From Agapetus fuscipes (taxonomy: Eukaryota; Arthropoda; Insecta; Trichoptera; Glossosomatidae): a stretch of 64,000 bases of DNA. The position numbers were made by a program, and so were the translations under genes. Location of the stretch: assembly GCA_951799405.1 (NCBI GenBank), contig OX637333.1, positions 29,470,785 through 29,534,784 on the forward strand. Direction: 5' to 3'. This document shows, piece after piece, positions 54,096 through 64,000 of this stretch (position 1 is the first letter of the stretch; every line of letters begins with the position of its first letter). Below the pieces are notes generated by a model. It was not told the DNA's origin and made no database searches. It saw only the letters and a program-made list of their open reading frames with translations.

Positions 54096-54333
54096 GTACC
54101 CTTAGTACGAGTTGCAAAACTTGAGAAAAGTAAAGTTTACGGAAAATATTAAAGAGTGATTTCTCCCAAAATCTGTCGTTTTTCTTTCTTACACTTTATG
54201 GTCTTAGCAAAAGAGTTACAGTGATGAAGAAAATCAAGTTCAAGCAAACAAAAACGGCAGATTTTGGGGGAAATCACTCATATTTTCCGTAAACTTTACT
54301 TTTCTCAAGTTTTGCCACTCATACTAAGGGTAC
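54096..54333. repeat. Palindrome H copy 2
   Basis: GTACCCTTAGTACGAGTTGC on the left, ACTCATACTAAGGGTAC on the right, with AAAGTTTACGGAAAATATT and its inverse inside. Followed at 54370-54510 by MITE-K in reverse. Confidence 0.75.
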
Positions 54334-54509
54334 AGGTCGACTCTGCACAATTCACACAAGTACGTACGATGGGGCAACTTCTCTGAGGGCGTTCAAAACA
54401 GAAACACATATTTTGTACAATTTCTTTTACCCATTCCCTAGCAACCCGGCTGGGTGACGTCACAATATTGTCCATGTCAATTAATCAAGTGCGGACCTCA
54501 TTTTAATGT

Positions 54510-55920
54510 TTAAAATGAGAAGTCTCTACGTAAAGGTTATGATATTTTTTTTTTGTAGAAAACATTGATTTTCATTAAAAGCAGTGGAATGAATTTCTTT
54601 AGCCTTGCCGGTTTTTTTTTAAATTCAATGTCACGCAGGAAAAAAGTATTTTTTTATCGCTGTTCACTTATCTCTTATAAATTATATTTTTAAGAGAGCA
54701 ACAGAAAGTAACAGACAGTCCAGGGAAGGAGGGTGAATAAAACATTAAAAACTTTTATCGTATTGTTCTGTTTTAGCGAGCTCTATTTTATCAAAACTGT
54801 GGTTCATTAATTTTACAAAAATCATTTTATCTTTTTTGGTTCCAACAGAGTTTTACATTTAAACAGTACGAGGGTTGATTTATGTTTGTTAAGATCATTT
54901 TCGAATCTTTACACAGCACCTTGCTGGATTTCACCAGAATGTTCGATTTAACACTTCATTAATCTTGAACAAATACAAATCATTATAAGGTATCTACCTA
55001 TAAGCTTCTACTGACTTCTAGAGATTTAATAGACTTATTATTAAACTAACACAGACAAACCAAACACAACTAGCATATGCATAAAAGTATTTCGCTTTCT
55101 CATGATTCAGTTTTTGAGTTTCTTTTGTACGCATTCAGTTTTGGGAGAAACAGTAACTTACACCATCTTCAGGTGCAAGTTGAAACTTCTTAAGAAACAC
55201 CTGAAGATGGGAGGTACTGCCTTTTTCATTTTTACATTATGAGAGGTAAGCCTAATATTAACTAAGTGCAAAAGTGTCAAAGAACACGGTGAAATTCAAT
55301 TTTGTATTCTCAAAATTTTAATCAATGACATGACACAAACCTGTATCTACAATCGTACACCGATACCTTTTAGTGAATTTAAATGGCAGCTAAAGAAGTG
55401 TGACTTCGCGACCTTTAAGCTCCTAAAATCAGTAGGTATTATTTGGGTTTTCTTCAACAAAAACACATCTTAAATTTTAGCAATTAGGCTAACATCACAT
55501 GGAAATATCAAAAGGGACATTTTATAAGATGGCGACGTTAGTTTCGATTTTCCCCACGTTCAGTCAAAGCTCTAAGGCTTGTCAATCTGTACTAGGTGAT
55601 TGTGAAAAAAATGTCTCTTCTTGACGATTCGCACACAAAAAAAAAGGTTATTTTCCAGTTCTCATTTGAATTCCGTTTCCTCTCTACGTCCTTGCATTCC
55701 CCACATGACACAGTGGCGTCCCCCTTTCCCCTCACACACAGTCAGTTAAGTTTTCATTTATTTGGCACGCGCCCAGCAGCCGCCACTGGTCTGTACTAAT
55801 TTGAAATAAAATCTCCCATTGTATGCTGGAAAAAAATATGTTCAATATTCACGGACTCCTAATGGTTTACATTAATTGGTATCCTTTGGGAACGGGGAAA
55901 GTCCCGCATAATTCGTCCCC
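54510..55920. other. Interval without recognised gene
   Basis: AT-rich. The only structure I see is a small inverted repeat at about 55160-55220: ACCATCTTCAGGTGCAAGTT against ACACCTGAAGATGGGAGG, related to the CTGAAGATGG hairpins. Confidence 0.4.
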
Positions 55921-55921
55921 T

Positions 55922-56650
55922 CAGTGCTTATTTGGCTTATCCACCATTTGATTCAAAGATGACCTTTCAATGAAATTGTCTTAAGAATCACATCCTTCAC
56001 AATCTGAGCTAAGAAAAAAACGTACGACACGCAACGCAACTAAGCTACACATATATTGTGACTTCTTGCCTGCGTTATCCCCGAAGGGGTCGCATGTGGC
56101 GATTCGGGACCTATTTATTTTTACGGGTAAGCGGGCCGGCGTCACACCAACCACTTTCAGTTGAAGTTGGAGTTTCCTAGCTCCCGGGGAGCTGGTTCTC
56201 ATTTCTTGTGAAGACTGAGTAAACCTTGAAATCGAACACTTGCTTGCGGCATGGAATGCAAGCATTCTACCAATTGAGCTATCGACCTTTTTACGAGCTT
56301 GGTTGTCGTCGCTACAAAGCGCCAATTCTCAAGCAAGACTCAGTTGCTGTAAGGCTGGATGGATCTTTGGTGACGGGTCATTGCTTAAGCTTTATGAATT
56401 TTTCAACCCAGCGAAGTTGAAAATATAAATGGTATATTTTGTTATGCTCCGCCGGAATTCGAACCCACAACCTTCTATTCAGAGTCCGAAGTGTTATCAC
56501 TGAACTACGGACCGGTCTATACACGATAATGTAAAAGTTGCTTTAAATATTTTTAAAATCAATTTCCAGTTTTCATAAGACACATTGGTCCAGTACACAT
56601 ACAAACATTGCTCATGTGAAATTACCTCTGATGGACATAAGACAAACAAG
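55922..56650. mobile_element. MITE-G interrupted by SINE-B/SINE-A composite
   Basis: MITE-G 55922-56024 (CAGTGCTTATTTGGCTTAT) and 56519-56650 (GACATAAGACAAACAAG). The composite (SINE-B reverse 56027-56290, SINE-A reverse 56291-56517) sits between. Junction CTATCGACCTTTTTACGAGC. Confidence 0.8.
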
Positions 56651-56654
56651 CTAC

Positions 56655-56845
56655 ATCTATAATCTAAGTTGCAAAGATATATTATCATTAAAAACTTCTA
56701 TCAAATGCATGCCCACAAACAGACACGTGTAAGTTCGCGCTTACAAATGCTGAATGTGTTCTTACAAAATCAAATCCAAACCTCAAATGAATAAACACCC
56801 TGCAACTCTAGCCGACCTTCCCTTGGTGACATTGGCAAAGTTTTT
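56655..56845 (-). repeat. R240 partial
   Basis: ATAATCTAAGTTGCAAAG to GCCGACCTTCCCTTGGTGAC; cut before its 5' end. Confidence 0.8.
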
Positions 56846-56846
56846 G

Positions 56847-57422
56847 TTTTAAGAAATCCTGTGCGGTCACTCCCTAGGTTCTAGAGACTCTACGGGTCTA
56901 TAACACTTGTTGTAGTGCCGCAGAGGTGTACGAGCTTGGTCGTCGCTACAAAGCGCCAATACTAAAGCAAGACCCAGGTGCTGTAAGGCCGGATAAACCT
57001 TTTTAGTGACCGGTCTTTGGTAAAGGTTTTATGAATTTTTTCAACCCAGCGAAGAGCATATTTCGCTGCCTTCGTTCTTGTTTATCGTATACGCCATTGA
57101 GAAAATTTTACATGAGCAATGTTTGCATGTGTACTGGACCAATGTGTCTTATGAAAACAAGAAATTTATTAAAAAAAAATTTAAAAGAACTCTCACATTA
57201 TCGAGTTTTACGGTTTTTCTTAGCTCAGATTGTGTAGAATTTGATTCATAAGACAACTGCATGAAAAAGTCATATTTGTCAAGATTGGCGTATACGATAA
57301 ACAAGAACTGGGGGAGCGATTTGGAAATATAAATTGTATATTTTTTAGCTCCACCGGGATCCGAATCAACAACCTTCAATTTACGAGTCCGAAGTGTTGC
57401 CACTGGACTACGGGCCGGTCCA
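56847..57422 (-). mobile_element. SINE-A/Jockey-tail fusion interrupted by MITE-G
   Basis: 56847-56928 Jockey 3' end in reverse (AAGAAATCCTGTGCGGTCAC), then SINE-A 56930-57064 and 57318-57422. MITE-G 57065-57317 lies inside (TTCTTGTTTATCGTATACGC and GCGTATACGATAAACAAGAA are its inverted ends). Confidence 0.8.
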
Positions 57423-57424
57423 AG

Positions 57425-57490
57425 AACCGTTGAACCATTTTCTACAGCATGGGTGGTCAGCCTCATACCAACGTACGAGTCAAGGAATTA
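57425..57490 (-). repeat. R240 5' fragment
   Basis: GAACCATTTTCTACAGCATG to GAGTCAAGGAAT. Confidence 0.7.
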
Positions 57491-57794
57491 TCGCCTTTAT
57501 TAAATTGTCACTATGTTTGTTCCAGCATTGAACATATTGTGATATAATAAGCCCTATAGATGGGGCCCTGCCGGTGGAATAACAGCTCTCTATATGGGGG
57601 ACCATGGTCGCGTGGCCGAGCGGCGTCTCGCTATTTGTCCAGAACGAAATCAAAGAGAATCAGATACAATTGCTCCTGGCTGGGCGCGGGCCTCCCCCCC
57701 TCTGTGGATATAAAAGCCGGCTTAGTACCGGCAAAAGTGCAAGACTGCCGCTTCAATGGCGGACGATTTAGATGTATAAACATCTAGATTTAAC

Positions 57795-58030
57795 TTTATG
57801 ATCTATAATCTAAGTTGCAAAGTTAAAAAATTATTAGTATAAAAATGTATCAGGGAAGGACGGCAAGAGTTGCAGGGTGTATGTCAATTTGAGATTTGGT
57901 TTTTGTGTCGTAGGTTCACATGCGGCATGTGCAAGCGCGAACTTGTACCTCTCTGGTTGTTAAAATGCATGTAAATGTGAATCTCCAATGTAACATATCT
58001 TTGCAACTTAGATTAGATTAGATTAGGTTA
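57795..58030 (+). repeat. R240 fragments, opposed
   Basis: 57800-57825 (-): ATAATCTAAGTTGCAAAG. 57850-58030 (+): CAGGGAAGGACGGCAAGAG to TTTGCAACTTAGATTAGATTA. 57491-57795 has no recognised feature. Confidence 0.75.
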
Positions 58031-58380
58031 TTAGTGAAGAGGAATGCAAGCCTAGCCAGTTGTTTTCATGCGAAAGTAGAAGTTTGTGTGCATGCAATGG
58101 CATCTGTTGAACCAGGGTCGAAGTTAAGGACAAATGACCCAAGCGGGAATCAAATCAGAGTCATTCTATTCCAAATACGCTAGAAAGATCGGCTCACTTG
58201 ATCCCCAAGGCCATAACAACGACAAAATGGACTTACAACATAAAAAAAATCAATCTCAAATGAACATAAGCCCTGCAACTCTCGCCGACCTTCCCTGAAA
58301 CGTGGGTGACATTGACAAAGTGAACCATTTTGTTTACAGTATGCTTGGTCAGCCTCATACCAACCTATAAATCAATAAAG
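58030..58380 (-). mobile_element. SINE-C (reverse) followed by R240 (reverse)
   Basis: 58030-58222: GTGAAGAGGAATGCAAG, CTGTTGAACCAGGGTCGAAG and CCAAGGCCATAACAACG. 58225-58380: R240 5' two thirds, ending ATACCAACCTATAAATCAA. Confidence 0.7.
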
Positions 58381-58475
58381 TTGTTTTCTTGGTAATGGTG
58401 TGATAGCATCGAAAGCGCTCGAGGAAATAAATCAACTCGGGAAGGAAAACTTGTGTTTTATTTTTTACATTATTA
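58381..58475 (+). repeat. Single arm of the CACCGAAAGCG hammerhead-like repeat
   Basis: TTCTTGGTAATGGTGTGATA, GCATCGAAAGCGCTCGAGG and AAATAAATCAACTCGGGAAG match the right arm of the hairpin at 40640. Confidence 0.65.
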
Positions 58476-58805
58476 ATATGCTTATCTTGTGTATTTAGTA
58501 TAACAGAGAATAAGGGGAGAGCTGCCCGAAAGGGGACACGTCAAATTATAATGGAATTTTATCTGCCCCCAAATTGGCTCGATTTGTTGCGATTATTTGC
58601 GGGATTTGTATAAATGGGGGGCCGTGTTTATACAGACTCAAATATAATTAGGTAGCCGGGCATTCACTTTATTAGGTTACCTATTAAGTATATCAAAATC
58701 GTGAGAAGAATTTGTTAATTTTTTTTTTCAGTTTTATTGTTAATTTTTTGATACAAAAAATAAATTTTTCAAGTCATATTGTAAGCCTGTGCCCCGAGTC
58801 TAACA

Positions 58806-59045
58806 GTGCTATTCTTAGACGTTTTAGTCGCCCGTTGAGCCCACGCTTTGACAAATAAATGATACCTGGGCTGGTAGTCTCATTACCACGGTCATTCTTA
58901 CCTACCGAATTTTGGTAATATTTGTATGAAAACAAATCAGCTGTTCATTTGCGGCCATCTTGGATTGACAGGTGTTCATACAAATGCATCATTAGTTTGT
59001 CAAAGCGTGGGCTCAACGGACCACTAAAATTTCTAAGAATAGCAC
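58806..59045. mobile_element. MITE-J, unoccupied copy
   Basis: Inverted ends GTGCTATTCTTAGACGTTTT through GAGCCCACGCTTTGACAAA, about 50 bp each. The centre (GGTAATATTTGTATGAAAAC, GCGGCCATCTTGGATTGACA) is the same as the flanks of the solo LTR at 41622. 58476-58805 shows nothing recognised. Confidence 0.75.
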
Positions 59046-59202
59046 CGTTAGACAGTGTGTAAATCTCTATAAAGAATTGTAACTTTATAATTAAGATAAC
59101 AAGAAGTAAACACGCGTGACTCTTTTATTAATGTCACTCCTTTCCTAATGCAATAAGGTATAAGAAACTTTTTTTTAAAAACAACGGACAATTTTTTGTT
59201 AG

Positions 59203-60300
59203 CGGCCTATTAAGCTAACATGGGTTTTTCAGATAAATGCTCCTTTCCCCCTTTTTCCTACCAGAGAAAACACTAAAGAAGTGTGATAATCCTGTAGTTT
59301 AGAAGTTTTTTATGAGCACTTTCTTAAAATTAATTCACTTACAATGAGAAGGTGTTATGGCCAAAGGGGGCCAAGTGGGCTGATCGTTCTAGCGTATTTG
59401 GAATAGAAGAACGTTGGTTCGATCCCCGCTTGGGTCATTTAACCATAACTTTGACCCTGGTTCAACAGATGTTATTGGGTAATTAATCTTATCTAATCTA
59501 ATCTAATCTAAGTTGCAAAGATATGTAACATTGGGGATTCACATTATATGCATTCTCACAAGCAGACACGTAGATATAAGTTCACGCTTAAACATGCCGC
59601 ATGTGGACTTAAAATATAAAAACCCAAATCTCACATGAACATACACCCTGCAACTCTTGCCGACCTTCCCTGAAACAGGGGTGACATTGGCAGAGTGAAC
59701 CGTTTTCTACAGCATGGGTGATAATTCATAAAAATAAACAATAATGAATTATTGATTGATGATATTAATACCTTTATTTAGTTATTAAAAAAACCTTGTT
59801 TTATTTTCACTTTTTATTATTTATATAAAGGACACAAACGTTTTCGACTACTTCGTAGTCATCATCAGGTGATAAAAAAACTATAACATTTGTCAGAAGG
59901 TACACTAGAAATTCACAAAATTAAAATAGATCTAATATAGGTAAAATAGGTAAAATATTTCTAGTGTAGGTACCTTCTGACAAATGTTATAGTTTTTTTA
60001 TCACCTGATGATGACTACGAAGTAGTCGAAAACGTTGTGTCCTTTATATAAATAATAAAAAAAGTGAAAATAAAACAAGGTTTTTTTAATAACTAAATAA
60101 AGATGAATTTTCACAGTGTTAATGCACCAACCATCCAAAATCTATTAATACCTGTTTCTGGCCAGGCAGAAAAGTTTGGTGAATTACATTCCTCTTCACA
60201 AATCTATTTAAAAAAAAAGTTACACACCCAATAAAATGTTTAATTTACGATTTCTCAAATCAGTGACTAAGCACTTATTATTCAGTTATACCTTTGAGGT
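59203..60300. mobile_element. MITE-D copy 9 with three-deep nested insertions
   Basis: MITE-D parts 59203-59352 and 60219-60300. Inside is SINE-C (+): 59353-59485, 59719-59773 and 60143-60218. Inside SINE-C are R240 in reverse (59486-59718) and the hairpin 59774-60142. Confidence 0.85.
59774..60142. mobile_element. Hairpin element with hammerhead-like core and 11-bp target duplication
   Basis: Flanked by perfect TATTAATACCT (59763-59773 and 60143-60153). Arms of ~150 bp: TTATATAAAGGACACAAACG, ACATTTGTCAGAAGGTACAC and inverses. Each arm carries ACCTGATGATGACTACGAAG then TAGTCGAAAACGTT, i.e. CTGATGA, a GACTAC/GTAGTC stem and GAAA. The right flank AATTTTCACAGTGTTAATGC is shared with the 50335 hairpin. 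Penelope-like retroelements are known to carry hammerhead motifs in their terminal repeats; assignment here is inference. Confidence 0.75.
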
Positions 60301-60835
60301 GACGGGGATATGGAACACTTTTCGACATCACACTTTGAAACGCTTATTTTATACCTGTCTGAAACGTTGAGATTTTTCTTTTATTCATATTCCAACACCC
60401 CAAACGGGTGACGAACCGAAACAATTTTAACTTAAATATCATGTGTACATAATTAATTGAGATTCATGTTCAAATGTCGACAACAATAGCTAATTAATGT
60501 TCCCTTTTGCATGTTGCATGCTGCACGGCCTTCACATGCTCAGCCCATGTTTACAGACACGTAACGCATGTCGCTAATTCCGCACGCATGATTCCCTCTG
60601 CAAATTATACATTATCCATAATCATTTCCCAAGAACGAATAAAATAATCGCCCCCCCCGATTCAGTTTCCGGCTGGTTTCAAACAAGGGGACACAAAACT
60701 ACCCTCATCTCCCCTAACTCTCCCAGGACAAACGACCGCTAAACTTTCAACAATCATGCATGACATGCTATCATGACGTTTTAGCCTTTTTAGTATTGTT
60801 TTTATAAATACTGAAAAGTGAAATCATTTCTTACG
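60301..60835. other. Interval without recognised gene
   Basis: No exon or repeat recognised. CCCCCCCC run at about 60649. A SINE-B head fragment in reverse begins at 60838 and ends 60897. Confidence 0.4.
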
Positions 60836-60896
60836 TGGTGATCGAATTGTAGGTCTCTGACATGGTATGTAAGCATTTTACCAACTGGTCTATCGA

Positions 60897-61140
60897 CTGG
60901 GCCGTAGTCTTAATGGTAGGGCTTTGGATTCGTAAATGGAAGGTCTTGGGTTCGAATCCCGGCGGAGCACAAATTTTTTTTTTTTCAAATATGCTCTTCA
61001 TTGGTTTGAAAAATTCATACACGTTTACCAAAGACCGGTCACCAAAGGTCCATCCAGCTTTACAGCAAATGGATCATGCTTTATAATTGGCGCTCTCTAT
61101 AGCGACGACCAAGCTCGCAAAGAGTTCTTGGGATGGGAAA
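60897..61140 (+). mobile_element. SINE-A copy (+)
   Basis: CTGGGCCGTAGTCTTAATGG, GGGTTCGAATCCCGGCGGAG, then CAAAGACCGGTCACCAAAGG and TAGCGACGACCAAGCTCG. Confidence 0.85.
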
Positions 61141-61189
61141 AAAAAAACGCCCACCATTCGGTTTATTTTTTTGGATTCACTGTAGTTGG

Positions 61190-61422
61190 TATGAGGCTGA
61201 CCAACCATGGTGTAAAAAGATGCTTCAGTTTGCCAGTGTCACCCCTGCTGCATGAAAGGACGGCAAAAGTTGCTAAGCTTATGTACATTTGAAGTTTGGT
61301 TTTTGAATTTTAAGTACCTACACATGTAGCATTTGTAAGCGAGAACTTACACGTGTATGCATTTAATCTCAACTTTAGATGTTCATATGTCTTTGCAACT
61401 TAAATTAGATTAGACTGCAAAG
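61190..61422 (+). repeat. R240 copy
   Basis: GGTATGAGGCTGACCAACCA to TTTGCAACTTAAATTAGATT. 61423-61905 shows nothing recognised. Confidence 0.8.
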
Positions 61423-61909
61423 TCATACCACCTTTTGAACAGGCGCATTGTGCTTTAAAATAGGATTTTAAATTATTTCCAATCTCTACTAAAACTTTGG
61501 CATGCAAGAATGTTGAAGTTTAATGATCGTGTGTGGGGCACTAAGTGAACTTCTATTCCAAAACAAAAATACCCTAACTAAATTTAAGACTGCATTCAAT
61601 TATAGACTTTATAGGCTTGTTTAAACGCTATACAATTGCTTGTTCTAGTACTTTTTTTTGTAGGTTGGTCATGGCAATCATTTCTAGTCAGGATTACTGC
61701 CGGCCGGTGCCTTTTAAAAGTTTCATTATGAACTATTTTGTTTGTTAAATGAAATGCTTAGGCTCACTCTTATTGAGGCTTTGCTGGATTTGCAGAAATT
61801 GGATTTGGGAGGTTTTGGATTGTATCCCACGGTCTGAATCATCATAAATATTTTTCACACAATAAGTCCATCTTTGTGTTTTATATGATTTAAGATCAAT
61901 GATCTGTAT

Positions 61910-62370
61910 CTAAAATCTAAAATCTAAGTTGCAAGGATATATTCATTCAAAGCCCACAAACAAACACGTGTAGTTCGCGCTTACAAATGCTGATTGTGTA
62001 CTTACAAATAAAATCCAAACCTCAAATGAACATAAGCCCTGCAACTCTTGCCGACATTCCCTGAAACAGGGGTGACATTGGCAAAGTGAACCATTTTTTA
62101 CAGTATGGGTGGTCAGCCTCATACCAACCTATAAGTCAAGGAATAGTACTATCCTATATACTATGTATCCTTTGACTTATAGGCTTGTATGAGGCTGACC
62201 ACCCATTTTGTAAAAATATGGTGCACTTTGCCAATGCCACCCCTGTTTTACGGAACTTCGGCAAGAGTTGCGGGGTGTATGTTCATTTGAGATTTGAGTT
62301 TTTATGTTCTAAGTTCACATGCGGCATGTGCAAGCGCGAACTTATAAGTGTCTTCCTTTTGCCAAGCTGC
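61910..62370. repeat. Two R240 copies head to head
   Basis: 61910-62145 reverse, 62168-62370 forward. Their 5' ends (CTTGACTTATAGG-type) face each other across about 22 bp, forming an imperfect 450-bp inverted repeat. The + copy is cut after GAACTTATAAGTGTCT. Confidence 0.8.
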
Positions 62371-62689
62371 ATCCGCAGCGGATTCACAGTAATCCTGTCT
62401 TTAGACTTTCTATTATTACTTCGTATTATTTGTATCATTCTTCACGCTACCCGTGATCTAGCAACAATCCCACAAGGAGTGCCGCCCGAGGTATGCTACT
62501 AGCTTCAGTAACATTGAACCATTTACTTTTAGAGTCATGGGCACGCCTCTGACCTAGAGGTTCTTGTTTTGTCGTGCCGTTGCTTTTACTTCACGGGAAC
62601 GCCTTCCGCCACTTGAGAAAATATATAGCTTTGCATGCGAGCGTCCATGTGCTGTGGGTCCTTTTGACACATACATACAGGACGGGTAT

Positions 62690-62785
62690 AAGGACGGTTT
62701 GAACATGCCGTATCTGCTCGTGAGAATGCAAATAATGTGAATCCAAAATTTGACATATCTTTGCAACTTAGATCAGATTAGACGC
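62690..62785 (+). repeat. R240 3' fragment
   Basis: GTTTGAACATGCCGTATCTG to TTTGCAACTTAGATCAGATTA. 62371-62690 holds no recognised gene. Confidence 0.7.
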
Positions 62786-62834
62786 ACGCTCCTGTGAAAA
62801 TAAATCAGTTCCTCTCAATGAGTAGTGCTATACG

Positions 62835-63148
62835 AGATGTTCAGCTTTGCCACGCAACTAACTTACACGTATAGTGTAACTTCTTGAATCTAGCGATTGG
62901 AACCTATTTGTTTATACAGGTAGGCCTTGCGCCAACCACTTCAGTTGAAGTGGAGTTTCACAGCTCCCGACGTGGCTGGTACTCATTTCTTGTGAAGGCT
63001 GAGTAAACCTTGCCGGTGTTTTATTTTGGGGTTTGAAATATACACCGTAACGGGAAATCATTTCTGACAACCTCAGTGGGATTCGAACCTGGGCTCACGG
63101 AATGGAATGCAAGCACTCTTACTAACTTAAATATCGACCGGACCACAG
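62835..63148 (-). mobile_element. SINE-B copy
   Basis: Reverse: CACTTCAGTTGAAGTGG, GGAAATCATTTCTGACA, GGGATTCGAACCTGGGCTC, CGACCGGACC. Confidence 0.85.
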
Positions 63149-63234
63149 TTGCAATATTTTCGCTGAAATTGACCACGATTGCGAAACAGCGCTTATAATG
63201 TCATCGTGATCATCATCATACATAATAATAATAT

Positions 63235-63525
63235 CAGGATGATTTATTTGGTGAGTGCTGTTTTTGTGTGTATCACACCTCAAGAGCCCTCTGCGAGCTT
63301 GGTTGTCGCTGTAGAAAGCGCCAATTCTCAAGCAAGACCCAGTTGTTGTGAGGTTGGATGGACCTTTCAGTGACCGGTCTTTGGTAAAGGTTTATGAATT
63401 TTCAACCCAGCGAAGAGCACATTTGGAAATATATAAATGGTATATTTTGTGCTCCCCCGGGATTCGAATCCACAACCTTCCATTTACGAGTCTGAAGTGT
63501 TGCCACTGACTACGGACCGGTCCAA
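63235..63525 (-). mobile_element. SINE-A copy, well preserved
   Basis: Reverse, full length: AGGATGATTTATTTGGTGAG to GGGATTCGAATCCACAACC and GACTACGGACCGGTCC. Contains TCAAGAGCCCTCTGCGAGC, the LINE-derived tail. Confidence 0.9.
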
Positions 63526-63777
63526 GATGATTATAATGTCATCATGATCATCATCATCATCGTGATTATGCATATAGCGTCCTATATACTATGTTGTATA
63601 TTATGTACTGAGTCCAATGACTCGGCGCCTTGTATGGCTCGCGTAGTAAACGAACAGCTGATCGGAGAGCAGGGAAGGTCAACCTTTTCCAAGAATAAAA
63701 AGTTAAAAAATAATGTAAAAATAATTGACAATAAAACGAGAACTCATGAAGTATTGCATAAACTTCTACAAAACGCT

Positions 63778-63985
63778 ACTTAGCTTCAGATACAGTGTCA
63801 CTTCTTGTCACGTTCTCCCCGAAGGGTTTTCATTTGAGGCAAGCGCTGAGTAAGCCTTGCCGGTATTCTATTTTAGGTTTAAAATAAACACCGAAGCGGG
63901 AAATCATTTCTGACACCCTCGGTGGGACTCGAACCCGAGCTCTCGACATGGAGTGCAAGCACTCTACCAACTGAACTATCTTACT
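63778..63985 (-). mobile_element. SINE-B copy at window end
   Basis: Reverse, with an internal deletion: CTTAGCTTCAGATACAGTG, CGGGAAATCATTTCTGACAC, GGGACTCGAACCCGAGCTC, CTACCAACTGAACTATC. Confidence 0.8.
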
Positions 63986-64000
63986 TTACTTACTTTCTTC

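Overview
The window looks like one stretch of an insect nuclear genome, most likely a moth or butterfly. It is AT-rich, its genes are split by introns with GT..AG ends, it has an arthropod muscle-type actin, and short strings such as GTAGGTACCTA-like palindromes recur, which I associate with Lepidoptera (inference). There are no operons, CRISPR arrays or bacterial features. Six conserved or probable host genes occupy only a few kilobases. Almost everything else is transposable-element sequence, often nested two to four deep.

Host genes. From 1.0 to 21.4 kb on the + strand lie four small genes for secreted proteins (1017-3417, 5245-7331, 14130-16565, 21065-21397). In three of them a tiny first coding exon of 15, 21 or 33 nt splits the signal peptide. 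Three of the four (all but 14130-16565) share an ungapped motif: FDP, 9 residues, an aromatic residue, then G-x2-G-x2-L-[IV]-x3-[LI]-G-x-G. I know no name for this family. On the - strand follow LSm6 (two exons, 23742-24075) and GATAD1 (three exons, 24897-27236), both reconstructed with consistent splice phases. At 44234-45364 on the - strand is an intronless muscle-type actin with a TATA box and a CArG (SRF) box upstream.

Mobile DNA by family (names are mine). R240 is a roughly 240-bp repeat with about 33 copies that is the 3' end of a LINE whose coding tail is visible in several copies. SINE-A, SINE-B and SINE-C each have a tRNA-like head with a B box. LINE fragments include CR1/L2/Rex1-like C-termini, Jockey-like C-termini, and two lineages with a GRPRK-type C-terminal tail. 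Terminal-inverted-repeat elements include MITE-D, MITE-E, MITE-G, MITE-K, hAT-type elements with 8-bp target duplications, a PIF/Harbinger-type MITE with TAA duplication and a MULE-like MITE. There are two solo LTRs with 4-bp duplications, a 1.7-kb palindromic element at 28.3-30.0 kb, and a set of hairpin repeats carrying hammerhead-ribozyme-like cores.

Most unusual points: the uncharacterised secreted-protein paralog cluster; the hammerhead-like hairpin family; SINE-A copies with three different 3' ends (CR1-like LINE tail, SINE-B, Jockey tail); LSm6 apparently using a poly(A) signal inside a MITE; and several insertions whose empty site can be read elsewhere in the same window. Repeat boundaries were read by eye and are good to about 5-20 bp unless a target duplication is quoted.
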